Source: JBMOGA01 sp049318625 (GTDB taxonomy: Bacteria; Pseudomonadota; Alphaproteobacteria; Rhizobiales; Hyphomicrobiaceae). From it: DNA of 44,586 nt. Below, piece after piece: positions 8,950 through 16,565 of this stretch. The DNA lies in NCBI GenBank assembly GCA_049318625.1, contig JBMOGA010000032.1, forward strand, positions 1-44,586. The letters are read 5' to 3'. The notes below the pieces were generated by a model. The model did no database searches, had not been told where the DNA came from, and worked only from the letters and a program-made list of their open reading frames with translations. The first letter of the stretch is position 1. Every line of letters starts with the position of its first letter. A program made the translations under genes and the position numbers.

Positions 8950-10236
8950 TCAGGCGCCGTTCCGGCCCGCGATTCCGAACTCGGTGAAGGGAATGAAGGC
9001 GACGGTATCGCCGGCCCCGACATCGCCGGTGTCCTCAGGAATGTCGATCAGTCCGTCGGCGACCCTGAGGCCGGAAATGAGGCCCGATCCGTCGCGGGCG
9101 AATTTCTCGACGGCAAGCGCCCCGTCGGCCCCCGTCACCAGGCTGCCGCGCCAGAACTCGCGCCGTCCGGTCTTCCGGCCGGTGAACGAGAAGGCGGCAG
9201 GCACTCGCCAGCGGCGAGGTTCCGGCCAGGGTGCGCCGCCGAGACGGGCCAGCAGCGGGTGGACGTACATCAAGAAGCAGACGAACACGGCGACCGGGTT
9301 GCCCGGCAGTCCGACCACCGCCGAGGTCCCGATCTGCCCCAGCATCATTGGCCGCCCGGGCTTGATGGCGAGTTGCCAGAAATGCCGCGAACCGAGTTCG
9401 CCGATGGCGGCCGCCATGTGATCTTCCTCACCGCGGCTGGCGCCGCCCGAGGTCAGGATGAGGTCGTGCGTCGCGGCCGCCGCGGCAAGGCGCTCACGCA
9501 CCACCTCGGGCCGGTCGGGCCATATGCCGAGGTCGTGCGGCTCAGCCCCCGAAAGGGCGACCAGCGCGCCGAGCATCGGCGCGTTGGCATCGAACACCTC
9601 ACCGGGGGCGAGGTCGCCGCTACCCGCCGGCTTGATCTCGTCGCCCGTCGACACGATGCCGACCCGCAGGCGCCGGAAGCAGGCCACGCGGTCGCGTCCG
9701 ACCGAGGCCAGCGCCGCGAGATCCTGCGGTCTGAGGACATGACCTTCCGCGAGCAAGATACTTCCCGCCGCGACGTCCTCGCCGGCCTTGCGCACGTTGG
9801 CGCGGGGCTTCAGCCCCGATGGCACGACGACACGGCCTTCGGGGAGCAGCGAGACGTCTTCCTGCATGACGACAGTGTCGACGCCTTCGGGCATCACGGC
9901 GCCGGTCAGAATACGGCAGGCCGAGCCTGCGCCGACGGTGACATCGAGCCGGTGACCGGCCGCGGCACGACCGGCGAGTGAAAACGTACTGCCGCTTTTG
10001 GGATCGTAGGAGGCTGCCGCGAAGGCGTATCCATCCACAGCCGCGTTGGTGTGGGCCGGCACGGGGAAAGTCGCGTGCACCGTCTCCGCGAGCTTGCGGT
10101 GGCACGCATCGGCGAGCACAACGGGTTCGGAATCAACGACCGGTTGAACGCGCGCGCGCAAAAGAGCGAGCGCCTCGTCGTGACGCAGCCGATCCTGAGT
10201 TGGCCGAAAACAATCGTCGATGAGCGCCTTAGTCAT
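8950..10236 (-). CDS. moeA: Molybdopterin molybdenumtransferase MoeA
   Basis: Cytoplasmic enzyme that inserts molybdate into adenylated molybdopterin to give molybdenum cofactor. The 428-aa length is standard. An N-terminal region carries VPAHTNAAVDGYAF (about 59-72, the family's conserved MDGYA-type segment). It is followed by the MPT-binding MoCF domain with STGDEI (196-201), TSGGAS (262-267) and GLPGNPVAVF (309-318), and by a C-terminal barrel domain. The start ATG 10236 gives MTKALIDDCF, typical of alphaproteobacterial MoeA. No moaC, moaB or mobA gene is adjacent. The gap upstream (10237-10537) holds possible regulatory repeats that could control it. Confidence 0.95.
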   Translation of the reverse strand: MTKALIDDCFRPTQDRLRHDEALALLRARVQPVVDSEPVVLADACHRKLAETVHATFPVPAHTNAAVDGYAFAAASYDPKSGSTFSLAGRAAAGHRLDVTVGAGSACRILTGAVMPEGVDTVVMQEDVSLLPEGRVVVPSGLKPRANVRKAGEDVAAGSILLAEGHVLRPQDLAALASVGRDRVACFRRLRVGIVSTGDEIKPAGSGDLAPGEVFDANAPMLGALVALSGAEPHDLGIWPDRPEVVRERLAAAAATHDLILTSGGASRGEEDHMAAAIGELGSRHFWQLAIKPGRPMMLGQIGTSAVVGLPGNPVAVFVCFLMYVHPLLARLGGAPWPEPRRWRVPAAFSFTGRKTGRREFWRGSLVTGADGALAVEKFARDGSGLISGLRVADGLIDIPEDTGDVGAGDTVAFIPFTEFGIAGRNGA

Positions 10237-10283
10237 GCTCTCGCGTATCGCGGAAGCACCGCCTCATCAAGTCATCGTCGGCT

Positions 10284-10376
10284 TCAGATACCCTGCATCA
10301 GTACAAAAAGGGCCACACCGAACACCGGCCCGGCTATCGCAGCCAACGTGACGAAAAAGATCGACTTGGCAACCAC
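10284..10376 (-). CDS. Possible 30-aa single-helix membrane peptide
   Basis: A short frame begins with GTG 10376, preceded by GCGGGGTAAGTGTT, and ends with TGA at 10284. It reads VVAKSIFFVTLAAIAGPV (first residue Met when GTG-initiated) and continues into a hydrophobic C-terminus ending MQGI. The product would be a single transmembrane helix with a positively charged N-terminus, the usual form of bacterial small membrane proteins. It sits 47 bp upstream of moeA on the same strand and downstream of a promoter-like region with an inverted repeat (10469-10492). Chance hydrophobic frames of this size occur, so this is a candidate only. A longer in-frame version starting from GTG near 10438 is also possible. 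Confidence 0.35.
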   Translation of the reverse strand: MVAKSIFFVTLAAIAGPVFGVALFVLMQGI

Positions 10377-10431
10377 AACACTTACCCCGCTACGCGCCGC
10401 CCTGCACGCATCCGTGGACAACCCGCCCAGG

Positions 10432-10514
10432 CTATCCACACGGGAAAATAGTAGCGGAAACGTCGAATATGTGACAGCCGGATTTGTCACATCGTCGCAC
10501 ACAGCTGTGCATAA
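10432..10514 (-). promoter_or_regulatory. DnaA-box-like sites
   Basis: On the minus strand TTATGCACA (10506-10514) matches the DnaA consensus TTATNCACA exactly. On the plus strand CTATCCACA (10432-10440) differs at one position, and CGTGGACAA (10413-10421) is a two-mismatch inverted copy. The exact match overlaps the 10-bp palindrome CACAGCTGTG (10500-10509). They surround the inverted repeat at 10469-10492. Short sites like these occur by chance, so DnaA binding is inference. No replication gene is adjacent. Confidence 0.35.
10469..10492 (-). promoter_or_regulatory. 24-bp inverted repeat overlapping a possible minus-strand promoter
   Basis: ATGTGACA (10469-10476) and TGTCACAT (10485-10492) are perfect 8-bp arms around an 8-bp spacer, the form of a dimeric repressor or activator site. 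The spacing is wrong for a standard CRP site (TGTGA-N6-TCACA). On the minus strand the left arm provides CTGTCA, and TACTAT lies about 18 bp downstream, a plausible -35/-10 pair driving the small peptide and moeA. The regulator is unknown. Confidence 0.5.
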
Positions 10515-10537
10515 CTCGATTCTGGGGCTTGAAAGCG

Positions 10538-13500
10538 TCACTTCAGGTCGAACAGCCGCAACTGCTTCTCGTCCTGCCCCTTGGTTTCGAAGGCCAGTTG
10601 CTCGATCCGATCGAACGGGACCTGCTCGGCGCTGATCAGCGAGCGTTGGGCCTTCATCGGACGGACATGGCCCTCCTGAACGAGGTGGAACTCGCCGACC
10701 GTCTGCCCCGGCAGTACCGCGGCCGGATCGAGACCGCTCTCGCTCTGGAAGGCGGCCTTCAGCTTGCGCAGCGCCGTGTCTTCCCGCACGCGGCCGATGA
10801 ACCAGCTGGTGATCTGATCGCGGCTCTTGTAGTCGAGATCGCCCGGCGACTGGGTCGCCAGCATGAGGCCGAGACCGGCCGAGCGCGCACGCTTCAACAG
10901 GCTTTGCAGGGGCTCGGCGGTGGCCGGTTTCGAGTTGGCCGGAATGTAGAGATCCGCTTCGTCGAACATGACGACCGCCTGCAACTCGTCGTTCGGATTG
11001 CGCTGGCAGAACCGCAGCGTCTCCGAGAGGAATTGCGAGACCCAGAACAGGATGTTCTCGTTGTCGCCGAGGAACCCCGTGTAGATGATCGACAGCCGCG
11101 TCTGGCCGGGCCGGGCGAACTCGCCGAGGCCGAGCAGCGCGTCCATCCGCAATGGCTCGCCGCTGCCCTCGAACAGTGCCGCATTGCGGTGACGGAGGCT
11201 GTCGAGCTGGGCCACGAGGTCGCGGCGAATCTTGCCCGACGGGTCCATCCGTTGCGTTCTGTCGGTGAGTTCGGGGTACTCCTCCTCCAGGAGGTGGATG
11301 AGGTCGGCTAGAGCCACGGCCTTGTTGCTTTGCGCTCCGAGGATGCGGAGCGCCACGGCGAGTACGCCGCCCTGCTTCTGGTGTGTCGCTGAGTTCTTCA
11401 GATGCAGCATGTCGCCGAGGGCAGCGGCCGACATGTTGGCCAGCAGTTGCTGCTCGTGCTCGGGCAGTTCGCAGATCCCGTTCGGCAGCAGCGTGATCGA
11501 GATCGGCCGGCCCGATGCGCGGCCGGGCGTGTAGACGGCGACGTCGATGGCGTCCGCGAGTTTCTCGCGATCGCCGCGCCGCTCCTGCATCTCGTTCTCG
11601 TTGTGCCGCCAAACATCGGGGTTGGCGTAGCTGCACAGATCGCCCTTACGGTCGATCAGCACCGCCGGAATGTTCCGCAGCAAGAGTTGCTCGATAATGC
11701 TCAAGGCCAGCGTGGTCTTGCCCGAACCGGAGCCGCCGAGCACGGCCGCATGCCGCTTCAGCACGTCGCGATTGAGCCGGACCGGGGCCGAGCGGCCGTT
11801 CAACTCCCGACCAGCCACGATGCTGTGCTCGCCGGTCCCGTTCTCGTCGAGAATTACCGACAGCGGCAACTCGTCGTCGTTCGCCGGCTGTTGTTCGCCG
11901 GGCGGCGCCCATGTGCCGGTCCAATCCGAGAAGTTCGGGGGCGTCGACAGGCTGGAAAGCTCGCCAGGTGTCGGCAACGGTTCGAAGGCTGAAGCGCCCG
12001 CCAGCGTCGGCAGGGAGTCGGCGCGTGACGCGGTGCGCTGCAGCACATCGAGCCGCAGGATCTGCGAGACCGAGATCAGTTGCGTGATGAGTTTCGCCTG
12101 CTCGAACCAGTTGGCGAAGCCGGCATCGAAGCGATGATGGGCATGGAATTCGCGCACCGCCATCATGCGTTCCCACTCCGGGATCGGCACCAGCAGATGC
12201 CGGCCGCCGGCGTCGCGGAACTGGCGGAAGGCCTGCGCGGTCTGGTTCTTTCGATTGGGCGGGAAATCGCTCGCGCGCAGCATCAGGCACGACTTGTTCT
12301 TCATGTGCCGGAGCACACGGTCGATCTGCCGCTTGAGGCCGCCGCCCTGCGTCGCGCGGTTGCAGAGGAACACCCGAGCGTCATAGCTCTGGCCGTTCTT
12401 GTGCTTGGCTGAAACCTCGACCGCCGGCAGGTCCTCGCCGAGGTCGAGCCGATCGACGGTGATGGTCAGCGTATCGCGCCATTCCCCTTTGGCGAGATTG
12501 AGACTGGCGACGAGGATGTCGAGCAGATCGTCGTCGGCCGACGGGATCTCCGCCTCGTTGGCGGCGAGGAACCGTTCCCACAGGTCCCGGAAGTCGAAGG
12601 CCGGAGCTTCCCCGTCCCCATCCCCGTCGTTGTCGGCGGCGCCGAATCCCAACGCGGCGACGAGGCTCGACATGAAGCTCGGCTTCTCGACCTCCGCCTC
12701 CTCCTCGTGCGGCGCAATGCGCGCCAGCAGGCGGTTCTGGGCGTGCTCCAGCAGACGACGGGTCGACAGCCCGGCGAATTCCTCGAACAATTCCGGCGGG
12801 AAAAAAGCCGATGGATCGGGATAGCTGGTGCCGGCGACGCCTTTCTCGGCTTCGTGCTCGAGCCGCTTGGCGATGATCAGCCGCGCTTCCTCGGCCGACC
12901 GTGTTTCATAGAGGGCGACGGGACCGGCCTTCTCGATCCGGTCGCGATACGACTGCGCCAACGGCTCGCGGACGCGGCCGTAGAAGTCCTCGAGGCAGGA
13001 AATCAGCAGGATCGACGTCGGCACCCGGTTGGCGATCTGCATCAGATCGCCGATCGCGCGCTGGAAGCGGACCTCCGGGTCGTCGAACTTGGTCAGGTCC
13101 TCAACCTGATCGATGGCGAACACCAGCGCCGCCTGATCGACGATCCACATCAGCCGACCGAGCGCGGTGATGATCTCGAAGGTGCGATCCTCGCCCGTGT
13201 TGGGGTCGATCGCCGCAACCGATTCGCGGGCCAGTTCGGTCAGCGGCCGGCCATAGAGATATTGGCGCACGCGCTGGTCGATACGCGGGTCGTGGCGCTC
13301 GAGATAGAGCAGAGCCCTGACGAGATTGGCGTCGAGATCCTCGTCGCGGAAGGCCGGGCTCGCCAGGATGTCGTCGGCCAGCCGCAGCACCAGACGCGCC
13401 AGCTGCAACTCGTCCAGCGGGGCATCCGCCAGTTGCTCGCGATCGGCGTCCTTGAGCGCGGCCTTGTCGATCAACTTGCGCGTCAATCGTTGCAGACCGC

Positions 13501-13897
13501 TTTCGCCTTCCCCATCCGGCGCGTAGGGCTTCTCCAGGGAATGAATGAGACGGCGCAGGAAATAATCGGCGTAGTTGCCGACGTCCGGCGTCATCTGCGC
13601 GTAGCCGAAATAGCCCTTGCCGGAACTGTGCGAGCCGGTGCGCAGTGCCCGCAGGAGGTGGGTCTTGCCGGCCCCGGACTGGCCGTGGAACAGCAGGATC
13701 CGGGCACGGTTCTGGGCCTTCTTGCGGTCGGTCGTGACGGCGCCCAGCAGATCGTAGAACTTTTTGCGGGCCTTGAAGTGCACCTGCTCGACGTCGACGG
13801 GATCGGCCCGCCAGATGTCGTCCTCCCAGGTGATCGAATGCTCGAACGCCGCGGAAAGCTTCTCCGCCGCCACCGTCTGTTCTGAATCGAGCTGCAT
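10538..13897 (-). CDS. Dual P-loop ATPase: AAA/STAND-like module fused to a HerA/FtsK-like module
   Basis: An 1119-aa cytoplasmic protein. The N-terminal module (about 1-400) has Walker A GQSGAGKTH (72-80) and a Walker B-like hhhhDQ in VFAIDQVEDL (259-268), resembling AAA/STAND or ORC-like ATPases. A central region (about 430-640) has no recognised fold and contains RQIDRVLRHMKNKSCLML. The C-terminal module (about 690-1119) is HerA/FtsK-like, with Walker A GGSGSGKTT (721-729), Walker B VVMFDEADLYIP (975-986) and the polar strand MLATQSPGDLDY (1012-1023). HerA-type motors translocate DNA, and dual-ATPase proteins of this sort occur in conflict systems; applying that here is inference. The gene lies 27 bp downstream of a putative winged-helix gene on the same strand, so the two are probably co-transcribed. 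The ribosome site is weak (GAGCGAGAA). Confidence 0.85.
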   Translation of the reverse strand: MQLDSEQTVAAEKLSAAFEHSITWEDDIWRADPVDVEQVHFKARKKFYDLLGAVTTDRKKAQNRARILLFHGQSGAGKTHLLRALRTGSHSSGKGYFGYAQMTPDVGNYADYFLRRLIHSLEKPYAPDGEGESGLQRLTRKLIDKAALKDADREQLADAPLDELQLARLVLRLADDILASPAFRDEDLDANLVRALLYLERHDPRIDQRVRQYLYGRPLTELARESVAAIDPNTGEDRTFEIITALGRLMWIVDQAALVFAIDQVEDLTKFDDPEVRFQRAIGDLMQIANRVPTSILLISCLEDFYGRVREPLAQSYRDRIEKAGPVALYETRSAEEARLIIAKRLEHEAEKGVAGTSYPDPSAFFPPELFEEFAGLSTRRLLEHAQNRLLARIAPHEEEAEVEKPSFMSSLVAALGFGAADNDGDGDGEAPAFDFRDLWERFLAANEAEIPSADDDLLDILVASLNLAKGEWRDTLTITVDRLDLGEDLPAVEVSAKHKNGQSYDARVFLCNRATQGGGLKRQIDRVLRHMKNKSCLMLRASDFPPNRKNQTAQAFRQFRDAGGRHLLVPIPEWERMMAVREFHAHHRFDAGFANWFEQAKLITQLISVSQILRLDVLQRTASRADSLPTLAGASAFEPLPTPGELSSLSTPPNFSDWTGTWAPPGEQQPANDDELPLSVILDENGTGEHSIVAGRELNGRSAPVRLNRDVLKRHAAVLGGSGSGKTTLALSIIEQLLLRNIPAVLIDRKGDLCSYANPDVWRHNENEMQERRGDREKLADAIDVAVYTPGRASGRPISITLLPNGICELPEHEQQLLANMSAAALGDMLHLKNSATHQKQGGVLAVALRILGAQSNKAVALADLIHLLEEEYPELTDRTQRMDPSGKIRRDLVAQLDSLRHRNAALFEGSGEPLRMDALLGLGEFARPGQTRLSIIYTGFLGDNENILFWVSQFLSETLRFCQRNPNDELQAVVMFDEADLYIPANSKPATAEPLQSLLKRARSAGLGLMLATQSPGDLDYKSRDQITSWFIGRVREDTALRKLKAAFQSESGLDPAAVLPGQTVGEFHLVQEGHVRPMKAQRSLISAEQVPFDRIEQLAFETKGQDEKQLRLFDLK

Positions 13898-13924
13898 CTT
13901 GTTTTTTCTCGCTCGGACGCTCGA

Positions 13925-15160
13925 TCAGTCTTCGACCCGGACGAGGTGCCAGACTGTGTTCTTGTAGGTGATGGCCGACCGCTGCACCTCGGCGAGATTG
14001 CCGCGATCCTTGAGGTCGGCATTGACCAGCCGCACATGTCCAGTCCTGTGGGCCTCGGCCAGCATGCCCTTGAACTCCACTTCCGTCAGACCCCATTCCG
14101 GATGCTTTTCCGTCAGCGCCTGCCAGACGTGCGAGACGTATGCTTTGTAGTTTCCGGGCCAGCCGTGGGACTTGGTGCGCGCCGCCGCCTGCACCGCCGC
14201 GGCAAATCCGGGCAGGTCGGGACGGCTCGCGGCCGCGGGTGGAACAGGCACGGCCGGTGCCGTGATGCTCGGCGGGCGTGGACGATCGGGCGCGACAGCC
14301 GACGGCGCAGGACCGTTCGACGACGCTTCGGGTTGCGTCTTGCCGAGCAGACGGCCGACCCACCGGCGCAGGATCGCGAGCCTCAGTCCCTCGATGTCGA
14401 GCCGGCTCGCACCAACGCATTCGGCCGCCAGGGCCCCGACCAATCGGCTGTCGGTGCCGAAATCGCGAGGCCGCAGCGACAGTTGCCCGGCGAGCAATCG
14501 GCCGGCCTTGGGCGACAATCCTTCACCGGCGCCGAGCCCGGACTTCATCGTGTTGCCGAACGCACGCTCCAGCGCCACCACGGCCAACTGATTGCGCAGG
14601 CGGGCCGGCGACGTCACCGTCCGCAGCGGCAGCCCATACGCTTTGTGGAGCACGGCGGCCCGCAGCCCGTCTGGCCGCCCGAGCGCCTTGAGCCGCTGGG
14701 CCGAGAGTGAACCCAGTCCCAGCGCGGCGGCGACGAGGCGATGGTTGCGCACGAGCGTCCAGTCGCCGACCCCGTTGGGCGCTGCGCCGAGTAGCGAGGT
14801 GACGGCGCTCGCGGCACTGTCGCCGAGTCGCCAGCGGCCTCGTCCCTCGAGAACAGCATGGCCCTCCGCCTCGAGCCCCTGAAGCGCGGCATCGAGCAGA
14901 GACTTCAGATCGACGACGGCAAGGTGCGGCTCTGCCAGTGCGGCGATGTCGCGATACAACTCGGCGCGCGTGACGCTGCCGGACGCCAGCCGCGCCAACA
15001 CCAGCGAATCGAGCGGCGTGGCGCCGTTCGATGTCGGTAGGTCGGGTCGGGCGATCGCTTTGGCGGCCATCCACCGGTTCCAGTGCGTACGACGGGAGCG
15101 TGCTGCGACGAACAACGGCCGCCCGACGGGCGGTTGGCCGAAGCGAATCACATCGGGCAT
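13925..15160 (-). CDS. Putative winged-helix partner of the dual ATPase
   Basis: A 411-aa protein from ATG 15160 (MPDVIRFGQP). I do not recognise a named family. The N-terminal part (about 45-115) has the pattern of a winged-helix domain (helical DSLVLARLASGSVTRAELYR, ending in a GRGRWRLGD strand turn). The middle (about 120-280) is helical and basic. A Pro/Ala linker (about 280-315) leads to a second compact domain (about 318-408) with WPGNYKAYVSHVWQAL, EVEFKGMLAEAHRTGHVRL and a terminal YKNTVWHLVRV strand, again winged-helix-like. These readings come from sequence pattern only. The frame is open to 15373, but homology-like sequence begins near the chosen start. The stop lies 27 bp before the ATPase start, which suggests a two-gene unit. 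Confidence 0.7.
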   Translation of the reverse strand: MPDVIRFGQPPVGRPLFVAARSRRTHWNRWMAAKAIARPDLPTSNGATPLDSLVLARLASGSVTRAELYRDIAALAEPHLAVVDLKSLLDAALQGLEAEGHAVLEGRGRWRLGDSAASAVTSLLGAAPNGVGDWTLVRNHRLVAAALGLGSLSAQRLKALGRPDGLRAAVLHKAYGLPLRTVTSPARLRNQLAVVALERAFGNTMKSGLGAGEGLSPKAGRLLAGQLSLRPRDFGTDSRLVGALAAECVGASRLDIEGLRLAILRRWVGRLLGKTQPEASSNGPAPSAVAPDRPRPPSITAPAVPVPPAAASRPDLPGFAAAVQAAARTKSHGWPGNYKAYVSHVWQALTEKHPEWGLTEVEFKGMLAEAHRTGHVRLVNADLKDRGNLAEVQRSAITYKNTVWHLVRVED

Positions 15161-15235
15161 TCTGTGAGACTTGGCCGCCCCGGCCAAGCCCGTCGTCGGG
15201 ATGCTCACGCGTCCTGGTGCCGCCGCGCCATAGGA

Positions 15236-15266
15236 GGGAGGAAAACCGTGTGTGGTTTCTCCTCCC
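15236..15266. promoter_or_regulatory. Strong imperfect hairpin in the leader of the winged-helix/ATPase unit
   Basis: GGGAGGA and AAACC (15236-15247) pair with GGTTT and TCCTCCC (15254-15266), interrupted only by one bulged C at 15259, around a 6-nt GTGTGT loop. The stem is 12 bp. No T-run follows on either strand, so a standard terminator is unlikely. It lies 76-106 bp upstream of the start at 15160 and about 180 bp upstream of the divergent lipoprotein gene. It may act as an RNA leader element or a protein-binding site. Confidence 0.5.
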
Positions 15267-15447
15267 GGCGCCACCGGTTTGCCGTGAAGGAGCCAAAATC
15301 GCGACACGCCCGGGCGCGACATCTCGTCCACCGCGTCCGAGCGCCATTCATGGCTTCCGAGCGCGATCCGCACATTTGGTTAACGGCATGTTTACGAAGT
15401 TCCGCTTCTATTCGGATCGTCGCCGTGTACGTGGCGGGAGGTCGAGT

Positions 15448-16116
15448 ATGTATCGCGTTGTGATTTCTGGCGTCGTCAGCCTGTGCGTTGCCGGCTGCAG
15501 TCTCGGGTATTCCAGGCCGCTGACGGTCGGCTTTGCCGACACGAACGCCGGCCCGTCCGGCCGCCGCACCCCGGACACCACCGCATCCCTCGGAGATGCG
15601 GGACCTACCACACCCCTCCCTCGTCGCAACGACCGGGTCGCAGCACTCGATGACCGCGCACCCACGGGTACCTATGGCAAAGCGCCGGAGGGTTCGCTCG
15701 CGGGGCGCGACTACTCGACGACCACGCTGAATGCCGAAATGGCGCGGGATTTGATCAACGCCTACCGCAAGCAGAACGGCCTGAAGCCGCTGAAGCTCGA
15801 TCCGCTACTCACCAACGCGGCCAAGGCCCATTCGCGCGACCTGGCCAAATGGGACCGCATCTCGCATTTCGGCTCGGACGGGTCCAACCCCTGGGATCGC
15901 GTCAAGCGGACCGGGTACAACGCCCGGCTCGCAGCCGAGAACGTCGGGACGGGACAGATCGATATCGCCGAGGTCATGAAGGGCTGGCAGCAGAGCCCGG
16001 GCCACAACAAGAACCTCTTGCTGGCCGATGCTCAGCACATGGGCATCGCGCTGGTGACCGACGGCAAAACCGAGTTCAAGACCTTCTGGACCCTGGTGCT
16101 CGGCACGCCGATGTAA
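15448..16116 (+). CDS. CAP/SCP-domain lipoprotein
   Basis: A 222-aa secreted lipoprotein of the CAP (cysteine-rich secretory/pathogenesis-related-1) superfamily. The start ATG 15448 is set by GGCGGGAGGTCGAG just upstream. A short signal peptide (MYRVVISGVVSL) leads into lipobox VAGC with the lipid-bearing Cys at 17. A Pro/Thr-rich linker follows to about residue 90. The CAP domain (about 95-222) has LDPLLTNAAKAHSRDLAKW, a histidine in SHFG, the AENVG segment and GWQQSPGHNKNLL, the conserved GW..SPGH.xN.L motif. Bacterial CAP proteins are extracytoplasmic; their activity is mostly unknown. It is monocistronic and divergent from the winged-helix/ATPase unit. Confidence 0.88.
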   Translation: MYRVVISGVVSLCVAGCSLGYSRPLTVGFADTNAGPSGRRTPDTTASLGDAGPTTPLPRRNDRVAALDDRAPTGTYGKAPEGSLAGRDYSTTTLNAEMARDLINAYRKQNGLKPLKLDPLLTNAAKAHSRDLAKWDRISHFGSDGSNPWDRVKRTGYNARLAAENVGTGQIDIAEVMKGWQQSPGHNKNLLLADAQHMGIALVTDGKTEFKTFWTLVLGTPM

Positions 16117-16164
16117 GGCGCCGCCGTTGCGGTCTCCACAGTCGCGCCGTCCGGCAACCCGGCA

Positions 16165-16398
16165 TCAGGTTTCGGCGGCGCTCATGTCCCGGGCGAGTTG
16201 ACGCTCACGTACCACGTCCGCCACGCCGAGCCAGGCCCAACTGCGCCCCGCATCCCCCCGCTGCTCGTGGCAGTCCGCGAAGAATTCGGCGATCGCGACG
16301 GCCCAACTGCCATGCTGTCCTTCCAGCGTGACGGCGACCACCTCGAGATCGCGAGGCGTTGGGGTCACGTCCGGATTGTGGATCCATTGCGGCGTCAT
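16165..16398 (-). CDS. Small unknown protein, 77 aa
   Basis: The frame from ATG 16398 (MTPQWIHNPDVTPTPRDLEV) to the stop at 16165 gives 77 aa. It is soluble, with a central amphipathic stretch (GSWAVAIAEFFADCHEQRGD) and a Trp-containing segment RSWAWLGVADVV. The codon bias fits the neighbours and the N-terminal start is natural, but there is only a weak GAGAG ribosome site. The frame is also open upstream to 16566. It lies downstream of the D,D-carboxypeptidase gene on the same strand and converges on the CAP lipoprotein gene. No family is recognised. Confidence 0.5.
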   Translation of the reverse strand: MTPQWIHNPDVTPTPRDLEVVAVTLEGQHGSWAVAIAEFFADCHEQRGDAGRSWAWLGVADVVRERQLARDMSAAET

Positions 16399-16565
16399 GG
16401 CGATACTCTCAACTGCACAAGCGGTTCGGGCAGCAGAAGAGCAAGTTCGGCGCCAAGTCGAATTCACGACCAACAGGGCGTTTTGGGTTTCCCGATTATT
16501 GTGAACGTCCCGCTGCGAGACAGCGGTGCTCCCAAATGGGGCCGCGCCGGCCCCTGAGTGGCACA

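Noticed and set aside
10413..10514. Chromosome origin
   Set aside because: Only one exact DnaA box, no AT-rich unwinding region, and none of the usual alphaproteobacterial origin neighbours.
10284..11636. 450-codon minus-strand frame running from inside the dual-ATPase gene into the gap
   Set aside because: The upstream part is a shifted frame of the ATPase gene. Only the last 30 codons, outside the gene, look protein-like, and these are listed separately.
10538..13897. Conjugation coupling protein or FtsK cell-division translocase
   Set aside because: No membrane helices, no gamma domain and no type IV secretion or relaxase genes nearby; the N-terminal second ATPase does not fit either family.
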